Assembly (NCBI RefSeq): GCF_018408705.1
Contig: NZ_AP023420.1
Location: 2,666,001-2,730,000 of the forward strand
Origin: Pusillibacter faecalis
GTDB taxonomy: Bacteria > Bacillota > Clostridia > Oscillospirales > Oscillospiraceae
Length of the DNA stretch: 64,000 nucleotides
Direction: 5' to 3'
The notes beneath the pieces are model-generated. The model was not told the origin of the DNA and made no database searches. It was given only the letters and a program-made list of their open reading frames with translations. Position numbers and translations under genes: made by a program. Below are positions 40,598-50,700 of this stretch, in pieces. Positions within the stretch are counted from its first letter, which is position 1; the number at the start of each line of letters is the position of its first letter.

Positions 40598-43100
40598 ACA
40601 GACAGAAAAACCCTCCTTTTTCACCCGCTTGGCTACCATGATTGTAGACAAGCGGAACCTGATCTTTTTCCTCTATTTCTGCGCTGCGATTTTTTCGCTT
40701 TTTTCCAGAGGGTGGGTAGCCGTCTGCAATGATATTACAGAGTATCTGCCGGCTACCACAGAAACCCGGCAGGGCCTGACCATTATGGAAGAGGAACTGA
40801 CCACCTTTGCAACCGCCCGAGTTATGGTGTCCCATGTGACGCCGGACATTGCCAGATCTCTGGCGGAGCGTATGGAGAGCATTGAGGGCGTCTCCTCTGC
40901 TGTACTGGGGGGAAGTGCTGGTGCAAACACAACGGCCGACGATGACGCGGAGGAGACGCCGGAGGATATCGCCGCGTATTTTAAAGGAGCGGACGCACTG
41001 ATCTCCGTGACCTTTGACGGTGAGGAGGATGACGACATCAGCCTTTCCGCCCTGAACGGCATCAAGGAATTGCTGGAACCCTACGACTTTTATATAGACT
41101 CGCCGGTGGGAGCAGATCAGGCCGATACCCTGGGACAGGAAATGGGAGTGATCCTGGCGATTGCGGCGGTAGTGATTCTGCTGGTGCTGCTGTTTACCTC
41201 CCGGTCCTATGCCGAAATTCCGGTGTTGGTGATTACCTTTGCGTCGGCGGCGCTGTTGAACCTGGGGACGAATTTCCTCTTTGGAGAGATCTCCTTTGTC
41301 TCCAACTCCGTCACAGTGATTTTGCAGCTGGCTCTGGCGATTGACTACGCCATCATTTTACTGCACCGCTTTCTGGAGGAACGGGAGCACGCCGGAGATC
41401 GAGAGGCATGCATTACCGCTCTGAGCGCCGCGATTCCCGCGATCTCCGCTAGCAGCCTGACGACCATTTCCGGTTTGGCTGCCATGATGTTTATGGAGTT
41501 TCGCATTGGCTTTGATATGGGTATGGTGCTGATCAAGGCCATCTGCCTGAGCATGCTGTCTGTATTTACTCTGATGCCGGGCCTTTTGATGATTTTTTGC
41601 AAGGCGATGGAGCGGACCCGGCACAAAAATTTTGTTCCCAGCATCGACCGCTGGGGGGCCTGGGCTGTGAAGCTGCGCTTCATCGGGGTGCCGGTTTTCA
41701 CATTGTGTCTGGTGGGCGGCTTTCTGCTCTCCAACCGGTGTCCTTACGTCTACGGCTACAGCCAGATTGAAACGGCCCGTCAGAACGAGGCTCAGATCGC
41801 CCAGCAGCGGATTAACGAGACCTTTGGCCCCCAAAATGTGATGGCTCTGCTGGTTCCCAAGGGGGACTATGACAGTGAAAAGGCACTGCTGGAGCGGCTG
41901 GAGACCTACGAGCAGGTGGACTCTGCCATGGGGCTTGCCAATATTGAGGCGATGGACGGCTATACCCTGACCGACGCGCTGACGCCCAGACAATTTTCCG
42001 AGCTGATTGATATGGACTATGAACTTGCCTGCCTTTTGTACTCTGCTTATGCTGCCGATCAGGAGGAGTACGGGCGGATTGTGGGGGGCGTGGACGACTA
42101 CACCATTCCACTGATGGACATTTTCCTGTTCATCCACGACTGTAAGGAGGAAGGCTATGTCTCTTTGGACGAGGGTCTGAACCAGGACATTGACGATCTC
42201 TATGAACAGTTGATGGACGCCCGGGTTCAGATGATGGGAGAGCATTACTCCCGCATGGTCATCAGCCTGAATCTGCCGGAGGAGGGGGAGGAGACTTTCG
42301 ACTTTCTCAAAACTGTGCATGCGGAGGCGGAGCGATACTATGAGCCGGACAGTGTCTATCTGGTGGGAGACTCCACCAGTGATTATGATCTGTCGGTTTC
42401 CTTTGCCAGGGATAATGTCATGATCAGTGTACTGTCGGTGGTGTTTGTCATCATCGTGCTGCTGTTCACCTTTATGTCCGTAGGGCTTCCGATTCTGCTG
42501 ATTCTGGTGATTCAGGGCAGTATCTGGGTGAACTTTGCCTTCCCGGGCATCACGGGAAAGCCCATTTTCTTCATGAGCTATCTCATTGTCACCGCCATTC
42601 AGATGGGCGCCAATATTGATTACGCCATCGTCATCTCCTCCTGGTTCAATGAGCTCAAGGGCTCCATGTCCAAGGAGCAGGCCATGATCCGCGCGCTGAG
42701 CCTTGCCTTTCCAACCGTCCTCACCTCCGGCTCTATCCTGTCCGTAGCGGCGTTCCTCATTGCAAAAATCACCACGGAGGCTAGCATCGTCGGGATTGGA
42801 GAGTGTCTGTGCCGAGGAACCTTGATCTCCATGTTCCTGGTGATGTTCATCCTGCCGCAGATGCTCTATTTGGGAGACCGCATTGTGGAGCGCACCCGCT
42901 TCAATCTCAAATTCCCGGAGCATGAGCGCTCAAGTCTGCTCAGCGGCGGCACGGTCTATGTCAGCGGCCGGGTGCGGGGACGGGTCAGCGGTATTGTGGA
43001 CGCCACGATGCATGGTGTCATCCACGGAGAGGTCTCTGCAATGGTGGAGACGGGAGACGAGGAACATTCCAAGGAGGAAGAGCATGAAACGCATACATAG
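40590..43100 (+). CDS. MMPL/RND-family transporter
   Basis: An 836-aa membrane protein with about 12 spans in two halves, each with a large extracytoplasmic loop (about 60-190 and 420-610), and Asp-containing span-4 motifs (ALAIDYAIILLHRFLEERE and MGANIDYAIVISSWFNE) typical of MMPL proton-driven exporters of lipids or hydrophobic compounds. It ends in a hydrophilic tail. GTG 40590 is chosen for the GGAGG 6 nt upstream; an earlier ATG would overlap the whole previous gene. The C-terminal codons overlap the next start. Confidence 0.88.
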   Translation: MDKQTEKPSFFTRLATMIVDKRNLIFFLYFCAAIFSLFSRGWVAVCNDITEYLPATTETRQGLTIMEEELTTFATARVMVSHVTPDIARSLAERMESIEGVSSAVLGGSAGANTTADDDAEETPEDIAAYFKGADALISVTFDGEEDDDISLSALNGIKELLEPYDFYIDSPVGADQADTLGQEMGVILAIAAVVILLVLLFTSRSYAEIPVLVITFASAALLNLGTNFLFGEISFVSNSVTVILQLALAIDYAIILLHRFLEEREHAGDREACITALSAAIPAISASSLTTISGLAAMMFMEFRIGFDMGMVLIKAICLSMLSVFTLMPGLLMIFCKAMERTRHKNFVPSIDRWGAWAVKLRFIGVPVFTLCLVGGFLLSNRCPYVYGYSQIETARQNEAQIAQQRINETFGPQNVMALLVPKGDYDSEKALLERLETYEQVDSAMGLANIEAMDGYTLTDALTPRQFSELIDMDYELACLLYSAYAADQEEYGRIVGGVDDYTIPLMDIFLFIHDCKEEGYVSLDEGLNQDIDDLYEQLMDARVQMMGEHYSRMVISLNLPEEGEETFDFLKTVHAEAERYYEPDSVYLVGDSTSDYDLSVSFARDNVMISVLSVVFVIIVLLFTFMSVGLPILLILVIQGSIWVNFAFPGITGKPIFFMSYLIVTAIQMGANIDYAIVISSWFNELKGSMSKEQAMIRALSLAFPTVLTSGSILSVAAFLIAKITTEASIVGIGECLCRGTLISMFLVMFILPQMLYLGDRIVERTRFNLKFPEHERSSLLSGGTVYVSGRVRGRVSGIVDATMHGVIHGEVSAMVETGDEEHSKEEEHETHT

Positions 43101-46100
43101 AGGGATGGCACTGGCGCTGTCCGCTGTTTTGCTGCTGCTTACAGCGGCTCCATCTGCGTGGGCGGCAGAGAATACCATAACGATTGAAACAGCACAGGAT
43201 TTGGCAGAGCTTTCTAAAAATTGCTCCTTGGACAGCTGGTCTCAGGGAAAGACGGTCCTCTTGGCCGGGGACATTGATCTGACTGGAACGGACTTCCGAC
43301 CCATTCCAACCTTTGGCGGAACCTTTGATGGCCAGGGGCATACGATTTCCGGCCTGCTGGTTACAGGCAACGGCAATGTGCAGGGCCTGTTCCGCTATGT
43401 GCAGGTGGGCGGTGTCGTCCAGGACCTGAGTGTGCGGGGAACAGTCTCTCCCACAGATTTTCGGGACACTGCCGGAGGTATCGTAGGCAGCAACCGTGGG
43501 CAGCTTTTGCGCTGCACATTTCAGGGGACTGTCAAGGGTGAGAGCAGTGTGGGCGGGATTGCCGGCATCAACGAGGCGGAGGGGCGGCTGATTAACTGTA
43601 CGTTTTCTGGCCTTGTGGAAGGAAACCTCCATGTGGGCGGAATTGCCGGACAGAATCTGGGTGGTGTGATTCAGTGTACCAATCAAGGAGACATCAATCC
43701 CACCTCCGAGACTCCCGCCAAGAGTGAGGACCCTTTGAACCTGGGGGAACAGGTTGCTGGTTGGACAGATGTGGGCGGCATTGCTGGATATTCCACAGGA
43801 CTTTTGCAGAGCTGCCGCAACGAAGGTGCGGTGGGTTATCCTCATATTGGCTATAATGTGGGCGGGATTGCCGGGCGGCAATCTGGCTGCCTGGATGGTT
43901 GCGTCAACACGGGAAAAGTCATGGGCCGAAAGGATATCGGTGGAGTGGCCGGACAGATGGAGCCGGATGTGACGCTGCTATTCAACGAGAGCTTTCTTCA
44001 GCGGCTTGGGGATGAGCTGAGTACGCTCCAGAACATGAGTGACGCACTGCTGGATGATGTAGGAGTCATTGCGGATGATCTCTCCGCTCAAATGCAGGCG
44101 ATCTCCGACCAGACCCGCTTGACAAAGGATGCCGTGGGGGATTTGAGTGACGCCATGACAGCGTGGGCGGATGAGGGTATCGGCCAAGTCAATGACCTGT
44201 CTGCCCGGATCTCTCGTACGCTGGATCAGTTGGAGCCGGTTCTGGACGATGTGGACGGACAGCTGAAAGACCTCTCGGATGTGGTGGAGGACTTGTCCGG
44301 CGCATTGGATCGAGCGGAGGAGATGGGCCAGCTGGGAGAGGAGAGCATCCGTAGTCTGCGCCTGGCTATGGAGGAGCTGCGAAAGATTCCAGAGGCGTGC
44401 AGGGGCGCGCTGGCAAAGCTGCAAGAGGCAGTCAAGGCTCTGCGGGATGCCCTGGGGGACGAGGAGAAAACACAGGAGGCACTGAAACAGTGCGTGAGTG
44501 CGGCTGAGGAGCTGGCGGAAGTGATTCTAGGAAGAGCCGGGGCCGCTGCTGACCACCTGTTGGAGAGCCTGCGGGCGTTGGCGCAGGGGGGAGACGAGGC
44601 CAGCGGCATCCTCTCCCGACTCAGCCGGTTGGGAGAGGAGCTCTCTGCGCTCATAGACGATATGGCGGACAGCGCTTCTGAGCTGCATCAGGTGCTGAAG
44701 GACCTGTCCGATCAGCCGGCGATTTCCTTTCCGTCCCTGGATAGCGCCATCACAGAGGAGCGGGATGCCCTGGATGAAGCCTTTTCGAGCCTGATGGACC
44801 AGGCGGATGGGCTTCATACACTGGCGGATTCATCGGTAGACACGGTTACGGCAGATTTAAAGGCGATCAGCGGGCAGCTCGGTGTGATTAGCAGCCTGCT
44901 CTCAGACGAGGGAGCCAGGATGCAGGAGACTGATTTAGAGGACCGCTTCCAGGATGTCTCGGATCGGGAGCAGATCGAGAGTCAGACCACCGGGCGGCTC
45001 TCCTCCTCTCGGAATGAGGGGGCCGTAGAGGGGGATGTCAATGTGGCCGGGATTGCCGGCTCGCTGGCTATAGACCTGGAGTACGACCCGGAGGATGATT
45101 GGAATCAGGCGGGAGACCACACGCTGGATGTTTGGGTGGAGACCAGGGCCGTACTGTTCAGATGTGTAAACACCGGCCTTGTGACAGGAAAAAAAGACTA
45201 TGCCGGCGGCATCGTGGGCCGCATGGATATGGGGCGGGTGCAGAACTGCGAGAATTACGGTGATGTGGCTAGTACGGATGGAAGCTATGTGGGCGGCATA
45301 GCCGGCGCCTCCTGGGGAACTGTCCATAGCTGCTGGAGTAAATGCACGTTGTCCGGAACTCATTATATTGGCGGGATCGCCGGCCTTGGCAGCGATCTCA
45401 CAGAGTGCCGCACACTGGTGGAGATTGCGGAAGGCGGCGCATATACTGGCGCCGTGGCCGGAAGTATAGAGACGGATGGAACGGTCTCCGGAAATCTGTT
45501 TGCCAGCGAGGATTTGGCGGCGATTGATGGCATCAGCTATGCGGGAAGCGCAGAGCCGGTCACGCTGGAAGCACTCTGCCTCCTGCCGGATGTCCCGACG
45601 GATTTTTCCAAGCTCACCTTGACCTTTACTGCGGATGATGAGCTGGTGGGCATCGTGTCAGTCCCCTATGGGGAAGGGATCGATGTTTTGCCAGAGCTTC
45701 CGGCTAAGGAGGGCTATTCTGCGGCGTGGCCGGATTTGGACTACCGCCATATTACTGCCAGCCAGACCGTGGAGGCGGTCTATACCCCTTACACCTCAGC
45801 GCTGTCTGGCAGCGGCGAGCTGCCGAGAATCCTGGTGGACGGCAGCTTCAGCAGCCGCGCGAAAGTAGCGTATGCCAGAGAAGAGGTGTGTTGGACCGAT
45901 CAGGGTGGGACGCAGTACAGTGGTACCGCCTGGACTGTTACGGTGGATGATCCCGATCTAAAGACCGTGTCCTATACGATTCACTACCGCCTGCCGGAAG
46001 AGGGAGGTCGGTGGAGTGTCTGGGTACAGGGTGAAAACGGTTGGGAGTCACAGGAGTATACTGTAGACGGCCACTATCTGCTTTTGTCCGGCAACAGCGA

Positions 46101-46275
46101 GACAACCACATTCTGTGTTTTGCCTAGAGAGCTTCCTGTGGTTCAGATCATCCTAGCCGCCATAGCACTGGCGGCGGTGCTCTTGTTTGCACTCATCCGT
46201 AGGCACCGGAAGACCCAGAGACACCAGGCGCAGCCCTCAGACAAATCACTGCTGAAAGATCAGGAGGATCGTTGA
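43084..46275 (+). CDS. Large surface-anchored protein with GLUG repeats and a coiled coil
   Basis: A 1063-aa protein. Signal peptide (1-28, ending AWAA), GLUG-type beta-helix repeats (about 60-300; recurring VGGIAG), a long coiled coil (about 300-640; heptads such as LSDVVEDLSGALDRAEEMG), a second GLUG block (about 660-830), a small beta-grasp-like domain (about 840-910), and a C-terminal span (about 1015-1035) with RRHRK tail. It is tandem to the MMPL transporter under TetR control. The overall plan recalls YhgE/Pip-like coiled-coil exoproteins that accompany RND exporters; an envelope-assembly or efflux-scaffold role is inferred. Confidence 0.75.
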   Translation: MKRIHRGMALALSAVLLLLTAAPSAWAAENTITIETAQDLAELSKNCSLDSWSQGKTVLLAGDIDLTGTDFRPIPTFGGTFDGQGHTISGLLVTGNGNVQGLFRYVQVGGVVQDLSVRGTVSPTDFRDTAGGIVGSNRGQLLRCTFQGTVKGESSVGGIAGINEAEGRLINCTFSGLVEGNLHVGGIAGQNLGGVIQCTNQGDINPTSETPAKSEDPLNLGEQVAGWTDVGGIAGYSTGLLQSCRNEGAVGYPHIGYNVGGIAGRQSGCLDGCVNTGKVMGRKDIGGVAGQMEPDVTLLFNESFLQRLGDELSTLQNMSDALLDDVGVIADDLSAQMQAISDQTRLTKDAVGDLSDAMTAWADEGIGQVNDLSARISRTLDQLEPVLDDVDGQLKDLSDVVEDLSGALDRAEEMGQLGEESIRSLRLAMEELRKIPEACRGALAKLQEAVKALRDALGDEEKTQEALKQCVSAAEELAEVILGRAGAAADHLLESLRALAQGGDEASGILSRLSRLGEELSALIDDMADSASELHQVLKDLSDQPAISFPSLDSAITEERDALDEAFSSLMDQADGLHTLADSSVDTVTADLKAISGQLGVISSLLSDEGARMQETDLEDRFQDVSDREQIESQTTGRLSSSRNEGAVEGDVNVAGIAGSLAIDLEYDPEDDWNQAGDHTLDVWVETRAVLFRCVNTGLVTGKKDYAGGIVGRMDMGRVQNCENYGDVASTDGSYVGGIAGASWGTVHSCWSKCTLSGTHYIGGIAGLGSDLTECRTLVEIAEGGAYTGAVAGSIETDGTVSGNLFASEDLAAIDGISYAGSAEPVTLEALCLLPDVPTDFSKLTLTFTADDELVGIVSVPYGEGIDVLPELPAKEGYSAAWPDLDYRHITASQTVEAVYTPYTSALSGSGELPRILVDGSFSSRAKVAYAREEVCWTDQGGTQYSGTAWTVTVDDPDLKTVSYTIHYRLPEEGGRWSVWVQGENGWESQEYTVDGHYLLLSGNSETTTFCVLPRELPVVQIILAAIALAAVLLFALIRRHRKTQRHQAQPSDKSLLKDQEDR

Positions 46276-46400
46276 ACACTTTGCCGTAGATACGGTGATT
46301 TCGGGCAGCTGGAAACAACGCGCTGAATGAGCTTGCTTGTAAAGAAAGACAACACAGGTAATCTGCTGCCATCCTGCAAAAGTACACATGGAGATCAGAG

Positions 46401-46444
46401 AGCCCGTTTTTCGAAGAATCATTCGAAAAACGGGCTTCTTTTTA
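46401..46444 (+). terminator. Terminator of the MMPL/GLUG operon
   Basis: AGCCCGTTTTTCGAA / TTCGAAAAACGGGCT with a 6-nt loop, followed by TCTTTTT. The rest of 46276-46567 holds no gene. Confidence 0.85.
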
Positions 46445-46567
46445 AACATTTAGAAGGCTGTACATTAGAGCTGGTGGCTTCCTGTTCAGTGAGAAAGGCA
46501 CCGGATGTTCCGTGGGACGTGCGTGATATAGCAGCCCGGCAGATGACACAGAACATCTGCGTGGCAC

Positions 46568-46614
46568 TTGACAAATTCAAAAACTATATTATAATATTAT
46601 ATACTATATTATAG
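46568..46614 (+). promoter_or_regulatory. Promoter with AT palindrome ahead of the crotonase gene
   Basis: TTGACA (46568-46573), 16-bp spacer, TATAAT (46590-46595). The -10 box forms the left half of a perfect palindrome TATAATATTATA (46590-46601), and CTATATTATAG follows at 46604-46614. The PFOR promoter has the same arrangement. Confidence 0.65.
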
Positions 46615-46653
46615 AATTCATAAACCATACATCAAAACTAGGAGGATGCCACG

Positions 46654-47430
46654 ATGAAAAATCTTACGATCGACATACAAGGCCAGATTGCGCTTGTGCA
46701 GATCAATCGGCCAAAGGCGCTGAATGCACTCAATTCCGAGACACTGGATGAGCTCTATGCGTGTTTGAAAGAAATGGAATTGCGCAGGGATATCCGGATT
46801 TTAATTCTGACCGGTGCTGGCACCAAGGCTTTTGTAGCTGGAGCGGATATTTCGGAAATGCACCAAGCGACCGCAGTGGAGGGATTGGCCATGGCCCGCT
46901 TGGCTGATCGGACCTTTTCTCTGCTGGAGAATATGCCTCAGGTCAGCATTGCCGCTGTCAATGGCTATGCCCTGGGGGGAGGCTGTGAGATTGCCATGGC
47001 CTGTGACATCCGGGTTGCGGCGGAAACCGCAAAATTTGGACAGCCAGAGTGCGGGCTTGGCATTATTCCGGGCTTTGGGGGAACACAGCGGCTGTCCAGA
47101 CTGGTGGGCAAAGGACGGGCGAAGGAGTTGATTTTTACCTGCGATATGATTGACGCACAGGAGGCGTATCGGATTGGGCTGGTGAACCAAATTGTACCTG
47201 CAGAGGAATTAATGGATGCATGTTATGCCATGGGACAAAAAATTCTAAAAAAAGGCGGCTATGCTGTCTCACTTGCAAAGCGTGTGATCAACGCCGGTAT
47301 GGATATGGACCTGGCCAGTGGACTTGAATTGGAGGCGACCTCCTTTGGGCTGGCATTCTCTACGCATGACAAATATGAAGGCATGGGAGCATTTCTGGAG
47401 AAACGCCCTGCCCAGTTGACAGATTTTTAA
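46654..47430 (+). CDS. Enoyl-CoA hydratase (crotonase)
   Basis: A 258-aa protein with both canonical glutamates: GGGCEIAMACD (about 109) and ECGLGIIPGFGGTQRL (about 130). The FVAGADISEM oxyanion segment is intact. It is expected to hydrate trans-2-enoyl-CoA (e.g. crotonyl-CoA) reversibly. AGGAGGATG lies before ATG 46654. It is a separate unit from the PFOR gene 300 bp downstream, but the two promoters look alike. Confidence 0.88.
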   Translation: MKNLTIDIQGQIALVQINRPKALNALNSETLDELYACLKEMELRRDIRILILTGAGTKAFVAGADISEMHQATAVEGLAMARLADRTFSLLENMPQVSIAAVNGYALGGGCEIAMACDIRVAAETAKFGQPECGLGIIPGFGGTQRLSRLVGKGRAKELIFTCDMIDAQEAYRIGLVNQIVPAEELMDACYAMGQKILKKGGYAVSLAKRVINAGMDMDLASGLELEATSFGLAFSTHDKYEGMGAFLEKRPAQLTDF

Positions 47431-47645
47431 AATATTTTGCGTTCAAAGAAAAGAACTTTTCATGTGATTTAAATTTTTCAATGCTACGAAAAACAATCAC
47501 TTAATTCGTGATTTTGCTGAAAACTTTTCCGGCAGTAACATAAGGAGAAAATAAGGAAATTACATTGTTTTTACTATGATTATAGAGTCCCGCATCATCA
47601 AACAGAATTCTGTGTGAAAAACATGCTGAAAATGCTGCGTGGTAC

Positions 47646-47706
47646 TTGTGTGAAACTAGTAACTCTGCTATAATACTATTATATTGTATGATATTCTATA
47701 ATATAG
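47646..47706 (+). promoter_or_regulatory. Promoter with AT palindrome ahead of pyruvate:ferredoxin oxidoreductase
   Basis: TTGTGT (47646-47651), 17-bp spacer, TATAAT (47669-47674) that starts the perfect palindrome TATAATACTATTATA (47669-47683); CTATAATATAG, the reverse complement of the site at 46604-46614, lies at 47696-47706. The 200 bp before it (47431-47645) are AT-rich with no gene. Confidence 0.65.
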
Positions 47707-47728
47707 TAAAACAAAAAAGGAGATGCAA

Positions 47729-50700
47729 ATGAAACAAAAAGCAATCCGTGTAACCATGGATGGCAACACCGCTGCAGCGTATGCATCTTATGCGTTTACT
47801 GAAGTAGCTACCATTTACCCCATCACGCCATCTTCTACCATGGCTGAGTTGATGGATGAATGGAGCGCGCAGGGACGGAAGAACCTGTTTGGGCAGACTG
47901 TGGACGTCCGGGAGATGCAGCATGAGGGCGGTGCTGCCGGAGCCATCCACGGCGCGCTTCAGGGCGGTGCGCTGGCCAGCACCTATACGGCCAGCCAGGG
48001 ACTGATGCTGATGCTGCCGAATATGTATAAAATTGCGGGTGAACTGCTGCCCGGCGTTTTCCATGTCAGCGCCAGGGCACTGGCATCCAACGCCTTATCC
48101 ATTTATGGCGATCACCAGGATGTGATGAGCTGCCGCAATACCGGTTTCACCATGCTGGCTGGCAGTTCTGTGCAGCAGGCATATCACCTGGCCTGCGCCG
48201 CGCACCTCAGCGCGATCTCCAGCCGTGTGCCGGTACTGCACTTTTTTGACGGTTTTCGCACAAGCCATGAGTATCAAAAAATTGAGCTCCTGGATGAGAC
48301 AGATCTCGCAGATCTGATTGACCAGGAGGCACTGCAAGAGTTTCGCGCAAACGCCCTGAACTCAGACCACCCCAAGTCCCGCGGCTCTGCGGAGAGTCCC
48401 GACGTCTTTTTCCAGGTCCGGGAGTCTGTCAACAAATTCTATGAGGCTGTTCCCGGCATCGTGGAGGGGTATCTGGAGCGGATCAACACCCTGGCCGGGA
48501 CAGATTACAAGCTCTTCAACTATTATGGCGCCGGAGATGCGGAGAACATCATCATTGCTATGGGGTCTGCCTGCGGCGTCATCCGCGAGACGATTGACTA
48601 CTGGAACGCACATGGCAAAAAGCTTGGCATGGTGGAGGTCCACCTGTTCCGCCCCTTTGCCCCGGAAAAACTCCTGAGCGTCATTCCGCCGTCTGTCCGC
48701 CGCATTGCGGTTCTGGACCGCACGAAGGAACCCGGAGCGATGGGAGAGCCGCTCTACTTGGATATCCGAAATGTCTATGCAGGCCAAAAGGACGCGCCGT
48801 TGATTGTGGGCGGGAGGTACGGCCTTGGATCTAAGGACTTTACGCCCATGGACGTGATGGCAGTCTATGCAAATCTGGAGACAGATCAGCCCAAGAATGG
48901 TTTCACCGTTTCTATTACCGATGACGTGACCCACCGCTCTCTCCCGGAGTTTTCTCCTGTTTTTGATTCCACGCCGTCTAAGAACTTCTCCTGCAAATTC
49001 TGGGGACTGGGCTCTGACGGGACAGTTGGCGCAAATAAGTCCGCAGTCAAAATTATCGGAGACCACACGGACTCCTATGTACAGGCATACTTTGCCTACG
49101 ACGCCAAGAAGTCCGGCGGCGTCACGATTTCCCACTTGCGCTTTGGGCCTGAAAAAATCCAAGGCTCCTATCAGATCAAGGCAGCGAATTTCATTGCCTG
49201 CCACAATCAGGCGTATGTACATCAATACAATCTGATTGCGGACCTCAAGAAGGGCGGCAGCTTCCTGCTCAACACAATTTGGTCTGACGAGGAGCTGGAG
49301 AAAAATCTGCCCGCCTCGTTGAAACGGCAGATCTGGGAGAAAAAAGCGGCGTTTTATACGCTGGATGCCTTCAGCATTGCAAAGGACTTGGGGCTGGGCG
49401 GCAGAATCAATATGGTTATGCAGGCCGGCTTTTTCGCCCTTTGTCCCATTTTCCCACTGGAGGAGGCGATAGCCTATTTAAAGGCCGAGGTCAATAAGAC
49501 ATACGGCGCCAAAGGACAAGATGTGGTGGATATGAACTGCGCCGCCATTGACCAAGGAGCCCGGCGGATTCACCGGGTGGACGTGCCTGACACCTGGGCC
49601 CGTGCTGAGGATGCGGAGGAGGACAGCAGAGGAGCCGCCCCAGAATTTTTCCGCAAGGTACTCTTCAAAATGGGACGGCAGGAGGGCAACGAGCTTCCGG
49701 TTAGCGCTTTTGAGGGGCATGAGGATGGAAGCTGGGAGCAGAGTTATACCCGCTGGGAAAAGCGGGGGATTGCAATTGAGGTTCCCTGGTGGGATGCGGA
49801 GAAATGCATCCAGTGCAACCGCTGCGCTGCCGTTTGCTCCCACGCGGTGATTCGCCCAACACTGCTCAGCGGGGAAGAGGCCGCCGCTGCGCCGCAGGCA
49901 TATCCCATCAAACGGGCCAACGGTTTTCAGAATCTACAGTATCATCTCTCTATTTCTGGAATGGACTGCACCGGCTGCGGCGTCTGTGTCAAGACATGCC
50001 CGGTTCAGGCGCTGGAGATGAGGCCGTTCGAGCCGATGCGGGAGGAGCTGAACCAGGCGTGGAACTATACGCTGGAACATGTAACGGAGAAGGAGATTTC
50101 CGCGGCGCAGAAGGCAACGGTCAAAGGCAGCCAGTTCCTCAAGCCCTATGTGGAGTTTTCCGGCGCGTGTGCCGGCTGCGGCGAGACTCCATATATCAAG
50201 CTTATTACCCAGCTCTACGGCGACCACATGCGCATCGCCAACTCCGCCGGCTGCACACACATTTGGGGAGGATCTCCGGAGATTCCTTTCTGCACCAATG
50301 AAAAGGGCCAGGGAGTGGCCTGGGCCAGTGGCCTTTTCGAGGACACGGCCGAGTACGGATACGGCATGATGCTCGGCACCAGTGCTGTACGCAAGTGGCT
50401 CAAATCACAGGTGGAGTATATGGCGCAGCGTGTTGAGGATGAAGAACTGCGCTGTGCGTCCGCTGAATGTTTGGCCCGTTTTGACGACAGCCACGGGACC
50501 CGCCAGCGGGCGGACCGCTTGATCGCCGCCATGGAGCGGCTGGGCACGGAGCAGGAACCCATCAGGACGGTCTATCAGCGCAGGGACTATCTCTTCAAAC
50601 CGTCCCAGTGGATTGTGGGCGGCGACGGCTGGGCCTACGACATCGGCTATGGCGGTCTGGATCATGTGATCGCCTCCGGGGAAAACGTCAACATCATCTG

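Noticed and set aside
41358..42923. Leftward 521-codon frame inside the MMPL gene
   Set aside because: His/Gln-rich translation typical of the antisense of membrane-protein codons in GC-rich DNA; the rightward MMPL frame has clear family motifs.
42883..43083. Longer start for the GLUG protein inside the MMPL gene
   Set aside because: The ATG at 43084 has AAGGAGG at good distance and is followed at once by a clear signal peptide; the upstream frame is antisense-free but lacks both and overlaps MMPL codons.
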